Source: Vulcanimicrobiota bacterium
Lineage (GTDB): Bacteria > Vulcanimicrobiota > Xenobia > Xenobiales > JADMJV01
Assembly: GCA_023447635.1 (NCBI GenBank)
Contig: JAEXNA010000111.1
Location: 34,905-98,904 of the forward strand
Direction of reading: 5' to 3'
Length of the DNA stretch: 64,000 nt
Numbering within the stretch: the first letter of the stretch is position 1; each line of letters opens with the position of its first letter. Below, piece after piece: positions 26,118 through 35,061 of the stretch. The notes under the pieces were generated by a model. It was not told the DNA's origin and made no database searches. It saw only the letters and a program-made list of their open reading frames with translations. The translations under genes were made by a program, and so were the position numbers.

Positions 26118-27386
26118 ATGACCCATTCTCCCTCCCCCCGCCAGCGACTAGGCAAGCTGGCTCTGCTGGCGTTCTTCTGCGCCCTCCCGTTCCTTGTCGC
26201 TGTGGTCGTTCTCGAGCGACGAGTCGAGCGCATCGATACCCTCCCGGTGGATGAGTATAGGGACCTGACCTGGGCGCCGGATGGGCGCTCTCTGATGCTG
26301 TTGCATCAATCTTTGCAAGAGAACGCTCCCGTCGAAGTGTATCTGGGAGAGCCTTCCGGAGAGTTTGCTTCACTGGGGAAGCTCCCGACCGGGCAGCAGT
26401 GGCGTCTGACCTCGCAGGCGGTCGATGACGCTGCGATTCTGGTCAGCGAGTCCGAGGCGGGTGAACGTTTTGCCATTCTCGAGAACGGTGCGCCCAGCTT
26501 TCTGACCCTCGACACCGATTGGGAGGAGTTGCCGTCTCAGGGGAAGGGGCTGTTCTTTGCCAAGTCGGTAGCGGATGTTCCCTTCGACCAGATGGTCGAG
26601 GTCGAGGATGCCCCGGAGGTCGAGGCGGCCCCTGCCAACGCGGGAGATGCCGCCACGCCGGCGGCAACTCCCGACGTACCGACCAGGTCGGGCGTTCAGA
26701 TCGCCCGTTATAACAGAGCCTCGGCCAGTGCTGACGTGCTGTTGACGATCCCCTTCAATTCGCCCAAGGAGCGTCCGCAGGTGCTGCTCCTTCGCGAGTC
26801 GCCGGACAAGCGGTTCGTGGCGCTGATCGCCCGTTTCGGAGAGGCTGGCGCGGCCGGGCTCTGGGTTTACGACGGCGAAGCGTCTCGTCTGCTCTGGACC
26901 CGAGTGATGGCGAGCGGGCAGGTGACGGGAATCGATTGGTCGCCGTCGTCCCAGGCGCTGGCTTTGTGTGACGACCAGGGGGTTGTCATCCTCGATAACG
27001 TCATGAACGTCGAGTCGACCCGGTTCGAGGCTCAGGGTCTGGGCACAGTCGCGCCCCTCTTCCTCGACGAGAACACGCTCTATCTGGTTGGCAAGCAGGC
27101 GGTTCATCGTCTGGACCGTCAGGGGGGGCAGGCGGTTCCCGTTTTCGACGCTCACGCCCGTGGGATCGAGGTCCAGGGGTTCGTCGTGAACCCGTCGGCC
27201 TCTAAGGCCGCCTTTTTCTCGCCCGTCCAGGCGGGCCTTCAGTTGGAAGTTGTCAACCTGGACAACAAGGACGAAGCTCCGGCGCTGTCCGAGCTTCCCG
27301 GCTCCTGGCGTCGAAAAGCTCAGGAGTCGCTGGCCTATCAGGTGGGCAGCGCCCTACGCACGGCGTGGCAGTTCTGGACTCCCTGA
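26118..27386 (+). CDS. membrane-anchored putative beta-propeller protein
   Basis: 422 residues from the ATG at 26118, chosen because it opens the signal-anchor (LGKLALLAFFCALPFLVAVV, about 12-31). The remainder has repeated strand motifs of WD40/TolB-like type (DLTWAPDGRSLMLLH, GIDWSPSSQALALCDDQGVVI), suggesting a beta-propeller outside the membrane. A low-complexity Ala/Pro/Glu insert lies at about 165-190. No enzyme motif is seen. Divergent from grpE, with a 209-bp shared upstream region. Confidence 0.7.
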   Translation: MTHSPSPRQRLGKLALLAFFCALPFLVAVVVLERRVERIDTLPVDEYRDLTWAPDGRSLMLLHQSLQENAPVEVYLGEPSGEFASLGKLPTGQQWRLTSQAVDDAAILVSESEAGERFAILENGAPSFLTLDTDWEELPSQGKGLFFAKSVADVPFDQMVEVEDAPEVEAAPANAGDAATPAATPDVPTRSGVQIARYNRASASADVLLTIPFNSPKERPQVLLLRESPDKRFVALIARFGEAGAAGLWVYDGEASRLLWTRVMASGQVTGIDWSPSSQALALCDDQGVVILDNVMNVESTRFEAQGLGTVAPLFLDENTLYLVGKQAVHRLDRQGGQAVPVFDAHARGIEVQGFVVNPSASKAAFFSPVQAGLQLEVVNLDNKDEAPALSELPGSWRRKAQESLAYQVGSALRTAWQFWTP

Positions 27387-27452
27387 AGAGGAGAAGGCTA
27401 GGGCGCCTTCGGCCGAGAACGAGTTCGTAACACGTAGAAAAGGACAGTTATC

Positions 27453-28247
27453 GTGGCCGACTATAATAAACATCTGTACGCCATCATGCACCCGAACCCG
27501 TCTCTGGTGGCCTCCCAACTCGAGCCGCTAGAGTTCGGCAAGCAGTATTCCGTGGGTACCAAACGTTACTACCAGGGGAAGCTGCTCTTCATCGAGGTCG
27601 ACCCCAGCTTCCGGCACGAGTACTTTCCCATCGATGAGTATCTGGCCAAGACGGTGGCCAAGCCTGACGGCAGCCCCAAGCGCACGAAGATCATCTCTTC
27701 CTACCGGGTTCTGGAGCATCTGGACCTCGAAGCGCTGGGGGCTTTGTACGCCGTCACTCCCGCCGGGGCAACCTTGCGCATCGAGAAGGCAGAGTATAAC
27801 CCCGCGCCTCAAGAGTCCGGGGCGATCCGCTTGATTCAAGAGATCAACCCGCTCGAACTGCTGGTGGCAACGACGCACGACCACCGGAGCTTTGGCGCTT
27901 ATCTTACCGGGAACAACAACCCGAAGGGCGCGCCCAAGCTGTTCTTCACCGAACTGGAACTCGACGTGGAAGGCTTCCTGAGAGAGTGGGAGCAGAATCC
28001 GTTCATGCCGGCGCCGATCCCGGGTATCCATCCCCAGAAACTGTCGGTCGCGCTGAAGTTCTTGAAGTCCAGCACCGAGTACAAGACCGCAACGCTGGGC
28101 CTGGCTTCGGTGCTCGACAGCGTCCTGTACCGCAGCCTGAAGAACGGCTTCTTCCTGTCTCACGGCGAGAAGATGAACTTCTATCCGTTCCCTACCGAGG
28201 AAGAGCTGCACTCCGAGCACTTCGCCTGGTACAAGTCGACAAACTAG
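27453..28247 (+). CDS. conserved-looking hypothetical cytosolic protein
   Basis: 264 residues from a GTG at 27453 with AAAGGA upstream. It has no signal, membrane helix or cysteine cluster. The sequence looks globular and well constrained, with mixed alpha/beta character (QYSVGTKRYYQGKLLFIEVD, IIPS-type strands, KTATLGLASVLDSVLYRSLK). I do not recognise the family. It is a single-gene unit ending in a textbook terminator, and the codon use matches its neighbours. Confidence 0.72.
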   Translation: MADYNKHLYAIMHPNPSLVASQLEPLEFGKQYSVGTKRYYQGKLLFIEVDPSFRHEYFPIDEYLAKTVAKPDGSPKRTKIISSYRVLEHLDLEALGALYAVTPAGATLRIEKAEYNPAPQESGAIRLIQEINPLELLVATTHDHRSFGAYLTGNNNPKGAPKLFFTELELDVEGFLREWEQNPFMPAPIPGIHPQKLSVALKFLKSSTEYKTATLGLASVLDSVLYRSLKNGFFLSHGEKMNFYPFPTEEELHSEHFAWYKSTN

Positions 28248-28260
28248 CCGCTTCGACAGA

Positions 28261-28296
28261 AAAAAGCCCCCGAGGAGAGTCGGGGGCTTTTTTTTT
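28261..28296 (+). terminator. bidirectional intrinsic terminator
   Basis: AAAAAGCCCCCGA-loop-TCGGGGGCTTTTTTTTT. The stem carries A's on the left and nine T's on the right, so it can end both the gene at 27453 and the convergent hydrolase at 28307. Confidence 0.93.
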
Positions 28297-28306
28297 GTCC
28301 GAGAGT

Positions 28307-29260
28307 CTACTTCAGCTCTTTCTTCAGGAAGGCCAGCAGGGTGACCCAGGCCGCCTCGGTCTGTTTTTTCTCGGCGGCCGTCACGTCGTTGAGATAAGGA
28401 GCGTAGACCAGGAACCCGTGCAGCGCGTCGGGGTAGATCTCCAGGCGAACCTCCTTGCCGTGCTTTTTCATGGCCGCTTCCATGAAGCGAGCTTGTTCTT
28501 CCGGGACGATATCGTCAAGGGATCCCTGAAGTAGGAGCAGGGGGCAATCGATTTTGGGCACCACGCTCAGCGCGTTACGCACGGCGAACGACTCGGGACG
28601 CTTCTCGGGGCCCTGCCCGTAGGTGCGCCGGGTGACGGGATCGTTGCCCAGTTTGCCGTGACCCTTCAGGTAGCTGTACCAGCGGTAGATGTCCATCACA
28701 CCGTAGGCGGAAACGACGGCTTTGAATTCCTGATTGCGGGAGGCGGCCAGGACCGAAATCAGGGCTCCGTGAGAGGCGCCGACCAGGGCTATGTTCCGTC
28801 CGTCGACGCGAGGGTGGGCTTTGAGCAGTGGGACGACGTTGAGGACATCCATCACCTCGCCTTTGGCGATCTCGACCATCCCCTCTGATCCATCTTCGCC
28901 GCGAAAGGAGGGGGAGAAGACCACGTAGCCGGCTTTGGCCAGACGGATGGACGAGAGACGATGCTCTTTCGAGATGCCGCTGATGCCGTCGTGGTTGAAA
29001 ATGACGAGGGGAAGTCGGCCTCCGCCGGCCGGCAGGTAGAGCTCTCCTTCGACCTTGAGGCCTTCGCTGGGATAGGTCCAGCGGCGGATGGTGACGCCCT
29101 GGCCAACCGAGAGCTGCACGTCCTGGAGCGGAGCGGCCACGGCCGGGCTCAGGAAGAGGGATAAAATTGAAAGCCATTCAAGGATTCGCCCCAGGGGACG
29201 CAGAAGGCTTCTCGACTCGAGCCCGCTGGCTCGAAGATCGCTGAGGTGGCATAAGGTCAT
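28307..29260 (-). CDS. exported alpha/beta hydrolase (dienelactone hydrolase/S9-like)
   Basis: 317 residues from the ATG at 29260. A hydrophobic segment (LEWLSILSLFLSPAVAAPLQ, about 24-43) looks like a signal peptide after an unusually long basic N-terminus. The hydrolase core has the oxyanion strand PLVIFNHDG, the nucleophile elbow VGASHGA (Ser), an Asp in GSLDDIVPEEQA and a His in DALHGF, giving a complete Ser-Asp-His triad. The substrate is unknown; relatives act on esters, lactones or peptides. Its start codon overlaps the divergent gene's start codon. Confidence 0.82.
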   Translation of the reverse strand: MTLCHLSDLRASGLESRSLLRPLGRILEWLSILSLFLSPAVAAPLQDVQLSVGQGVTIRRWTYPSEGLKVEGELYLPAGGGRLPLVIFNHDGISGISKEHRLSSIRLAKAGYVVFSPSFRGEDGSEGMVEIAKGEVMDVLNVVPLLKAHPRVDGRNIALVGASHGALISVLAASRNQEFKAVVSAYGVMDIYRWYSYLKGHGKLGNDPVTRRTYGQGPEKRPESFAVRNALSVVPKIDCPLLLLQGSLDDIVPEEQARFMEAAMKKHGKEVRLEIYPDALHGFLVYAPYLNDVTAAEKKQTEAAWVTLLAFLKKELK

Positions 29261-30287
29261 GAAATTTCGCTCTCTCTTATTCGGCATCTTTCTGGGTCTC
29301 GTTCCCGCAACGGCGGTTGTCGCCGAGCCGGTCATTCCCCTGCGTGGCGATATGGGGGTTCTCAAGGATTTCCGCCCCAACGCCGCCGCCTGGCTGTCCG
29401 ATGACCGGCTGCTGCTGGCGGACCTGAGATATAACAATCTGCAGATTTTTGACCTCGAGGGTCGTCGTTTTCGCCTGTTCGAAGCCCCCTCGATCAAGGC
29501 GCCGATCCAGTACGTCGGACTGGCCAAGCTTCCCAACGACGAGTTTCTGGCGCTGGGCTCTCACTACCACGAGCAGAACCACCCCCGCTATCGGACTCAG
29601 CGCAGCATGATGCAGCGCATCCATCTCAAGGACGAAGATCTGAACCAGCCAGAGCACAACTTGTCTCCCACCGAGTCGCTGCGCCGGACCCGGATGTGGG
29701 GCGCCTCGCCGCTGCGTCAGCTAGAGTTTTGCGGGCTGGCCCTGGATCAGGAGCGGAATGTCGCCTGGTTCGGCCTGGCTCGCCCCGAGTCGGAAGAGGC
29801 CACTCTGAGCTTGCTCCGTTGTCCTCTGGACCAGTTGCTGGCCGAGGACCCCTCCATCGAGTTCACCGAGGTCGACACCAAGTTTGTGCTGCCGCTTGAC
29901 GGACCATCGGGGCAGCCGACCTACCTTGCCGACGTAGCCACGCTCGACGACGGCTCGCTGCTCTTGTTGCTCACTGCCGATGACATCGAAGGCCGTCGCT
30001 TCTGCTCGAACTCCATCTGGCGTTGGGACCCGGAAAGCGGCGAGATGTCGATGCTGCGCGACAATCTGGCCATGGAGAACCGGGCCAAGGGGATGGCGGT
30101 CCGCTCGCTGGGCGACGGCAGCTACAAAATTGCGCTGGTTTGCGACAACGAGACCGAACTCACCGGTATCCCGGCCGCCCTGGTCGTTCTCGAAGAGCCT
30201 ATCACTCCCGGTGTCACGGGGGCGGCGCCGGCGCCGACCCAGCTGAACCTGGAGAGCTACCTCGATGTCTCTCCGGCCTTCAGGTAG
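29259..30287 (+). CDS. exported putative beta-propeller protein of unknown function
   Basis: 342 residues from the ATG at 29259, which opens a clear signal peptide (KFRSLLFGIFLGLVPATAVVAEP). The mature part has strand-rich repeats (WLSDDRLLLADLRYNNLQIFD, VATLDDGSLLLLLTADD) and the segment RAKGMAVRSLGDGSYKIALV, reminiscent of DUF3616-type propellers that carry an EGxA motif. No catalytic site is evident. The 3' end overlaps tyrA tail-to-tail by 31 bp. Confidence 0.75.
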   Translation: MKFRSLLFGIFLGLVPATAVVAEPVIPLRGDMGVLKDFRPNAAAWLSDDRLLLADLRYNNLQIFDLEGRRFRLFEAPSIKAPIQYVGLAKLPNDEFLALGSHYHEQNHPRYRTQRSMMQRIHLKDEDLNQPEHNLSPTESLRRTRMWGASPLRQLEFCGLALDQERNVAWFGLARPESEEATLSLLRCPLDQLLAEDPSIEFTEVDTKFVLPLDGPSGQPTYLADVATLDDGSLLLLLTADDIEGRRFCSNSIWRWDPESGEMSMLRDNLAMENRAKGMAVRSLGDGSYKIALVCDNETELTGIPAALVVLEEPITPGVTGAAPAPTQLNLESYLDVSPAFR

Positions 30288-31366
30288 CCGCTAATTTCGT
30301 TCATGAGGTCGGCGAAGCGGGTCCCGTTCTCGGAGCGGGCCGCTTCGCAGAACTCTTTGAGGGAGCTTTCCAGGTCGGCCAGCATCCCTTCGGTGTCCTC
30401 GTTGAAGAACTGGATCTCGTGGTAGAGCGCGGGGTTTTCATCCGCCACTTCGGCGGCCGTCTTGATCTGCTTGGCGAAGGTCGTGCTGGCGATTCGGCCT
30501 AGCAGGTCGAAGCTGAACCCCGACTTCGAGACGGCTCGGCCGAAGATCAGGTTGGTCAGGTGAGAGAGCCCGAGCACCACGGTCATCACTTTGTCGTGTT
30601 CCTCGAGCGGGACGTCGTAAAGCCCCAGGGCCGTCTCGGCGAAGAGCGACTTGGCCTCTTCCGTGGCTTCACGGTCCCCCGCGTCGCAGACCAGGACGGC
30701 TCTTCCGTGCAAGAGGGCCGCTCCGGGGGCGAACATGGGGTGGATCGAGGTCGCCCGGTGGCCGTCGCGGCAGGCTTGGCGCAGCGGCCCGACCAGACCG
30801 GCTTTCAGGCTGGCGATGTCGAAGATCAGAGGCGAGCGTCCCTCCGGGATCAGGGAGAGGAGCTCGGCAAAGATCGCGGGTGTGGCGCTGAGGTTGGTGG
30901 CCAGGACGATCACGTCGCTGTCGGCCACGGCTTCGCTCAGGGGGCGCTCGTGCTCGGAAAACGGGCCGGCGGTGGGATCGGTCACGCTAATGCTGTGCCC
31001 CTGGGATTCGAAGAACCGGGTCAGCCAGCTGCCCATTCGGCCGTGTCCACCGACCACGTGAACGCGCTTGCGCGGCCCGGAGTGGACCACTGGCGGGAGT
31101 TCGGACTGAGTTTGCACGGCGGCGGCCATCAGGCGCTCGGAGATCTCTTCGGCGACTCTTTCATCGAGACCGATAGCGGCGGCTTTTTCGCGAGCCCGGC
31201 GCAGCACGTCGACCTCGACCCGGAAGTCGCGGATCGGCAGGCCTTCGCGGCGCTTGATCTCTCCGATGGCTTTGGTGGTCTCCAGACGTTCGGCGATCAG
31301 TTGCAGGATGCGGCGGTCGTAGTCGGCGACCTCGGTGCGTAGACGGTTGAGTTCCTCGTTGGCCAT
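30257..31366 (-). CDS. tyrA: bifunctional chorismate mutase / prephenate dehydrogenase (T-protein)
   Basis: 369 residues, nearly the length of E. coli TyrA (373). The N-terminal AroQ chorismate mutase domain (about 1-85) has LNRLRTEVADYDRRILQLI and IGEIKRREGLPIRD. The dehydrogenase domain follows, with the NAD site VVGGHGRMGSW (about 103-113) and the active-site His in SIHPMFAPG. It converts chorismate to prephenate and then to 4-hydroxyphenylpyruvate for tyrosine. The fused T-protein form is best known from gammaproteobacteria, so its presence here is of phylogenetic interest. Confidence 0.93.
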   Translation of the reverse strand: MANEELNRLRTEVADYDRRILQLIAERLETTKAIGEIKRREGLPIRDFRVEVDVLRRAREKAAAIGLDERVAEEISERLMAAAVQTQSELPPVVHSGPRKRVHVVGGHGRMGSWLTRFFESQGHSISVTDPTAGPFSEHERPLSEAVADSDVIVLATNLSATPAIFAELLSLIPEGRSPLIFDIASLKAGLVGPLRQACRDGHRATSIHPMFAPGAALLHGRAVLVCDAGDREATEEAKSLFAETALGLYDVPLEEHDKVMTVVLGLSHLTNLIFGRAVSKSGFSFDLLGRIASTTFAKQIKTAAEVADENPALYHEIQFFNEDTEGMLADLESSLKEFCEAARSENGTRFADLMNEISGYLKAGETSR

Positions 31367-31481
31367 GCGGTGTGTCTCCAGTCTCTGAGTTGCCCACCCG
31401 GTTCTAAGTGGGCAGCCATTTATCCCCCAGGGTCAAGGGGAGGGGGGAGGCTCCTGGAGGGGAGCCGAACGGCGGTCAGTG

Positions 31482-31847
31482 ATGGACGATTACATCTATA
31501 TCGAGGGTCTGCAGGTCGACTGCTTGATTGGCCTGGCCGACTGGGAGCGCCTGGTCAAGCAGACGGTTCTCCTGGACCTTAAGCTCGGCGTGGATATCGC
31601 CGCCATGGCGGCGAAGGACCGGGTGGACGCAGGGGATCTCAACACCAGGGCTCTTTCTAAGCGGCTCCAGGAGTTTGTGGGGAATAGCGAGTTTCAGCTG
31701 ATCGAAACGCTGGCTGAGAAGGTGGCCGACCTGGTTCTCGCAGAATTCCCGGTGCGCTGGATTGAGCTTCGCTTGTCCAAGCCTAGGGCTTTAAGGGGCG
31801 CCGCCAATGTGGGTGTCGCCATCAAACGAGAGAGGGTTTTGCAATGA
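31482..31847 (+). CDS. folB: dihydroneopterin aldolase
   Basis: 121 residues from the ATG at 31482 (a GTG one codon earlier is possible). The FolB signature at the start (DYIYIEGLQVDCLIGLADWER) and the catalytic-Glu/Lys region (ELRLSKPRALRGAANVGV) are present, and the length is normal. It cleaves dihydroneopterin to hydroxymethyl-dihydropterin and glycolaldehyde in folate synthesis. It overlaps folK by 4 bp, so product passes to the next enzyme encoded in the same transcript. Confidence 0.92.
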   Translation: MDDYIYIEGLQVDCLIGLADWERLVKQTVLLDLKLGVDIAAMAAKDRVDAGDLNTRALSKRLQEFVGNSEFQLIETLAEKVADLVLAEFPVRWIELRLSKPRALRGAANVGVAIKRERVLQ

Positions 31848-32386
31848 GAGTCGTTTTTGATTTGGGTACCAATATCGACCGAGAGGCTTCTCTGGCCAAA
31901 GCGCTGGAGCATCTGGCCGAGCATTTTACCCTGCTGCGCTCGTCCTCTGTCTACAACTCGAGCCCGGTGGGGATGGCCAATCAGCCCGATTATCTGAACC
32001 TGTCTCTAGAGGCCGAGACGGATAAGGACGCTGATGAGGTCCGTCAGATCTGTCGCTCGATCGAAGATGCGATGGGCCGCAATCGCAACGTGCCCAAGTA
32101 CGGTCCGCGCATCATCGATATCGATATCCTGCTGCACGGCGACACCATCGACTCCGAGCGCAACCTGCCTCACGTGCAGACCGATGCCCAGCTGTTCGTG
32201 GTGATGCCGTTGGCCGAGCTGTTTCCGTCCGAGGGTCATCCCGTGTCCGGCAAGCTGTGGAGCGACCTGCGTCGGGACCTGCTGCGCGGCCAGTCGCCGA
32301 AGGATGCCGGAATCGCCGTGCACGGCAAGGTCGACGCGCTGCCTCTCGGCCCTAAGGCGCGGGCCGGTCTGCTGCAAAACAGCTAG
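31844..32386 (+). CDS. folK: 6-hydroxymethyl-7,8-dihydropterin pyrophosphokinase
   Basis: 180 residues. HPPK motifs are GTNIDREASLAKAL at the start, SSVYNSSPVGMANQPDYLNL, and the metal-binding GPRIIDIDILLHG (about 87-99). It transfers pyrophosphate from ATP to the pterin made by FolB. The tail beyond residue 160 is a variable extension. folP is not adjacent. Confidence 0.94.
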   Translation: MRVVFDLGTNIDREASLAKALEHLAEHFTLLRSSSVYNSSPVGMANQPDYLNLSLEAETDKDADEVRQICRSIEDAMGRNRNVPKYGPRIIDIDILLHGDTIDSERNLPHVQTDAQLFVVMPLAELFPSEGHPVSGKLWSDLRRDLLRGQSPKDAGIAVHGKVDALPLGPKARAGLLQNS

Positions 32387-32389
32387 TCG

Positions 32390-33133
32390 CTAGAGGTTGA
32401 TGGTGCGGCCGCCATCGACGGGCAGGATCTGCCCCGTGATGTAGTCGGCCCGACACAAGAATTCCACCGCTTCGGCGATCGCCTCGGCCCCTCCCAGCCG
32501 GCCCAGCGGGACCTGGGTCAACATCTTGTCGATCGCTCCGTCGCTGCCGGATGCCGGCAGCGCGGCGCCCGGCGACACGCCGTTCACTCGAACCTCCGGG
32601 GCCAGCTCGAGGGCCAGCGAGCGCGTCAGCGCCTCCAACCCTGACTTGGCGACGGAGTAGGGTAGGAATCGTTTCAGCGGATAACGGGACCAGATGTCCA
32701 CGATGTTGACCACGCAGCCAGAGCGCTGGCGTAGCAGCGGCAGTAGCCGGACGGTCAGCATGAAAGGCGACTTCAGGTTGACCCAGTGAAAATGGTCCCA
32801 GTGCTCCATCCAGTCCTCGGGAGTGGGGGAGGAGTAGAAGATGGCCGCGTTATTGATCAGGGCGTCCAGCCCTTCGGTCGCATGCTCGGCTACCGCGCGC
32901 GCCAGCGCCTCCACCCCTTCCGGGCCTCCGAGGTCGGCCTGGACCAGCGTGGCGCGGCGCCCCTCGGCCTGAACCAGGCGCGCTGTTTCCGCGGCGGGTT
33001 CTGCCGAAGAGTTGTAGTGAACCAGCAGATCGTAGCCCGCCTGGGCCAGGCGCACGGCGCTGGCTCGACCAAGGCGGACTCCTGCGCCGGTGACCAGGGC
33101 TAGTTTCGTGCTGGAAGAGGGGTTTTGTGCCAT
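32390..33133 (-). CDS. short-chain dehydrogenase, pteridine reductase/FolM-like
   Basis: 247 residues of SDR fold: cofactor site TGAGVRLGRASAV (about 15-27), NNAAIFYSS, and the catalytic Tyr-x3-Lys in PYSVAKSGLEALTRSLALEL. The Arg after TGAGV, the AxxFY after NNA, and WVNLKSPFML are closer to PTR1/FolM pteridine reductases than to FabG-type enzymes. It lies convergent to folB-folK, 3 bp after folK, which supports reduction of a dihydropterin or dihydrofolate. The specific substrate is inferred from motifs and location only. Confidence 0.8.
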   Translation of the reverse strand: MAQNPSSSTKLALVTGAGVRLGRASAVRLAQAGYDLLVHYNSSAEPAAETARLVQAEGRRATLVQADLGGPEGVEALARAVAEHATEGLDALINNAAIFYSSPTPEDWMEHWDHFHWVNLKSPFMLTVRLLPLLRQRSGCVVNIVDIWSRYPLKRFLPYSVAKSGLEALTRSLALELAPEVRVNGVSPGAALPASGSDGAIDKMLTQVPLGRLGGAEAIAEAVEFLCRADYITGQILPVDGGRTINL

Positions 33134-33227
33134 GGCCTTCCCTTTGCTCCCACAGGGTGGGAAACCTTGAGGGGTAACTTCGCTCCCCGGGTGGTAAAAG
33201 AAGACACCAGGAGCCAGGGCGGTCGCG

Positions 33228-34424
33228 ATGAATAGCGCACTAAGGATGGATTACGGACAGATCCCTCAGGGAGAGGTCCTCGACGGACGGTTTGAGGTAG
33301 TACGCCTCGTCAAGTCCGGGGGGATGGGAGCGGTGTATCAGGTCACGGACCGCCTGTTGGGGCACAAGACGTGCGCTCTCAAGCAGATCCGTCCTTCGGC
33401 CGATCCCAAAGAGCTGCAGCAGGCCAAGAGCCATTTTATCGGTGAGATCGGAGTGATGCAGTCGCTCTCTCACCCCAACATCCCCCGCATCATCAACTCG
33501 TTTTTTCACGGCGACTCGTTTTTCTTCGTGATGGAGTTCGTCAACGGGGTCGACCTGGCTCGTCACCGCAAGACCAAGGGCAACCCCGGCTTGCCGGTCG
33601 AGGATGTGGTCGGCTGGGCCATCCAAGTGCTTGATGCCCTGAGTTACGTGCACGAACGAAGCAATCCGATCGTTCATCGCGACATCAAGCCGTCGAATCT
33701 GCTGCTCGATGAAGAGAAGAACCGGGTCGTGTTGATCGACTTCGGAATCGCCATGGCGGTCGACCCTGCGGACGGCTGGATCGGGACCCCCGGCTACGCC
33801 CCGGCCGAGCAGCAGATGGGTCGGCCAGAGCCTAAGTCGGACCTTTATGCCGTGGCCGCCACCATCCACGAACTGCTCAGCGGGCTGCGCCCCAAGACCT
33901 TCGACTTCGTCTCGCTGGCCGACCTGCGGGTGAAAGCGCCACCCCAGCTGCAGGACATCCTCGACGACGCCCTCGAGCCCTGGCCTCAGGACCGCATCGA
34001 AAGTGCGGCCGAGATGAAGCGTCGGCTCCAGCAGCTGCCCGGCCTCAGTATTCGAGGCGCCTCGGAGAATCGGGAGCACGCTTTCGAGTCGGCCGTGGAC
34101 CGTATCCATCAGGAAGGCATCATGCCAGCGCTACGAGACCTGATCGGGCGCTTCGGAAATGAGTGTCAGACCCCGTACATCCCTCCGGCGGTCTCTTTCA
34201 ATAAGTTCGTGTTGGGCACTATGACCTCGTTCGAGCTGATTATCAGCAAAGACGCTCAGCGCGAATCGATCCGTTTCGAAGAGAAGCAAGGGCTGTTGTC
34301 GCCGCTGCTGCTCGGCGAACTCTTTCCCCTGGCCGGCGCCGAACCAGCGCAGGCCTTTCAGCTGATCGACCAGTTTGCTCAAGATTATGAGCAGTTCAAG
34401 AATTCCTCCTGGCAAATTATGTAG
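33228..34424 (+). CDS. soluble eukaryotic-type Ser/Thr protein kinase
   Basis: 398 residues. The kinase domain (about 20-270) is complete: glycine loop VKSGGMGAVY, Lys52 (CALKQI), HRDIKPSN (catalytic Asp152), DFG at 171-173 and the activation segment GTPGYAPAEQ. The C-terminal ~125 residues form a separate domain without recognised motifs. There is no membrane helix or PASTA repeat, so it is not a PknB cell-wall sensor. The start could also be the ATG six codons downstream. Targets are unknown. Confidence 0.9.
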   Translation: MNSALRMDYGQIPQGEVLDGRFEVVRLVKSGGMGAVYQVTDRLLGHKTCALKQIRPSADPKELQQAKSHFIGEIGVMQSLSHPNIPRIINSFFHGDSFFFVMEFVNGVDLARHRKTKGNPGLPVEDVVGWAIQVLDALSYVHERSNPIVHRDIKPSNLLLDEEKNRVVLIDFGIAMAVDPADGWIGTPGYAPAEQQMGRPEPKSDLYAVAATIHELLSGLRPKTFDFVSLADLRVKAPPQLQDILDDALEPWPQDRIESAAEMKRRLQQLPGLSIRGASENREHAFESAVDRIHQEGIMPALRDLIGRFGNECQTPYIPPAVSFNKFVLGTMTSFELIISKDAQRESIRFEEKQGLLSPLLLGELFPLAGAEPAQAFQLIDQFAQDYEQFKNSSWQIM

Positions 34425-34432
34425 GGCCGTTC

Positions 34433-34465
34433 CCTCTCCGCGCAGGGGAGGATTGAATTCTTTTC
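34433..34465 (+). terminator. probable terminator after the kinase gene
   Basis: CCTCTCC (34433-34439) pairs with GGGGAGG (34445-34451, one G-T pair), followed by ATTGAATTCTTTT. The T tract is interrupted, so termination may be partial. Confidence 0.45.
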
Positions 34466-34477
34466 TAATTTCTCCCC

Positions 34478-34948
34478 GTGTCGACGCGCAGTTTTCGCCC
34501 CGATCTTGCCACGGGTCTCTATCCCGAGGACCTATTTCTGGAACTTCTCGAGAGAGAAGTGGCCCGATCGCGTCGCTATGCCCGCCCTCTCTCGGTTCTG
34601 ATGGGCTGCCCGGGGGGCGAGATCGCCCTGGACCCCGAGGTGATGACCCTGGGCTGGATGTCGCTGGCTCGAGATGTGGACTTCGGAGCTCGCCTGGACG
34701 GGGGGCGCTGGGTTATGGCGCTGCCCGAGACGGGGCGCGCGGGGGCTTCGGTGGCGGCCGAGCGGTTTCGCCGCGGCCTCGATGCCCTGCTGGCCGACAG
34801 CGGCGGGAGCCTGGCCCTGGGCGTGGTGAGCCATCCCTATCACGGCGGCAGCGCGGTCGCGCTTCTGGAGGCGGCCGCCCGACTGCTTGGCGAGACGGGA
34901 CCGAGCACGGCTATCGCCGAATTTCCTCAGGAAAGGCAACCAGGATGA
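34478..34948 (+). CDS. degenerate GGDEF-domain protein
   Basis: 156 residues from a GTG at 34478 without a clear ribosome site. The fold is that of diguanylate cyclases: DLATGLYPEDLFLELLEREV (the usual D-x-LTGL-x-N start), ARSRRYARPLSVLM, and then ARLDGGRWVMALPETGRAGA where an active enzyme would have GGDEF. The catalytic signature has become GGRWV, so cyclase activity is not expected. It may bind a nucleotide or a partner. There is no sensor domain or membrane helix. Confidence 0.72.
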   Translation: MSTRSFRPDLATGLYPEDLFLELLEREVARSRRYARPLSVLMGCPGGEIALDPEVMTLGWMSLARDVDFGARLDGGRWVMALPETGRAGASVAAERFRRGLDALLADSGGSLALGVVSHPYHGGSAVALLEAAARLLGETGPSTAIAEFPQERQPG

Positions 34949-35061
34949 GATTCTCGTCGAGAAGTTTACATCGAGGTGACCTCGGGGATGCTGTCGTCGC
35001 CACTATCATGGCATCAAGAATCGGCACAAGCTGCCGATATCTCGGGTGCATCGGGCCGGCT

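Noticed and set aside
31391..31414. Riboswitch or operator upstream of tyrA (TGCCCAC/GTGGGCA hairpin)
   Set aside because: The 7-bp stem is too simple to assign; no known aromatic amino-acid regulator motif was recognised.
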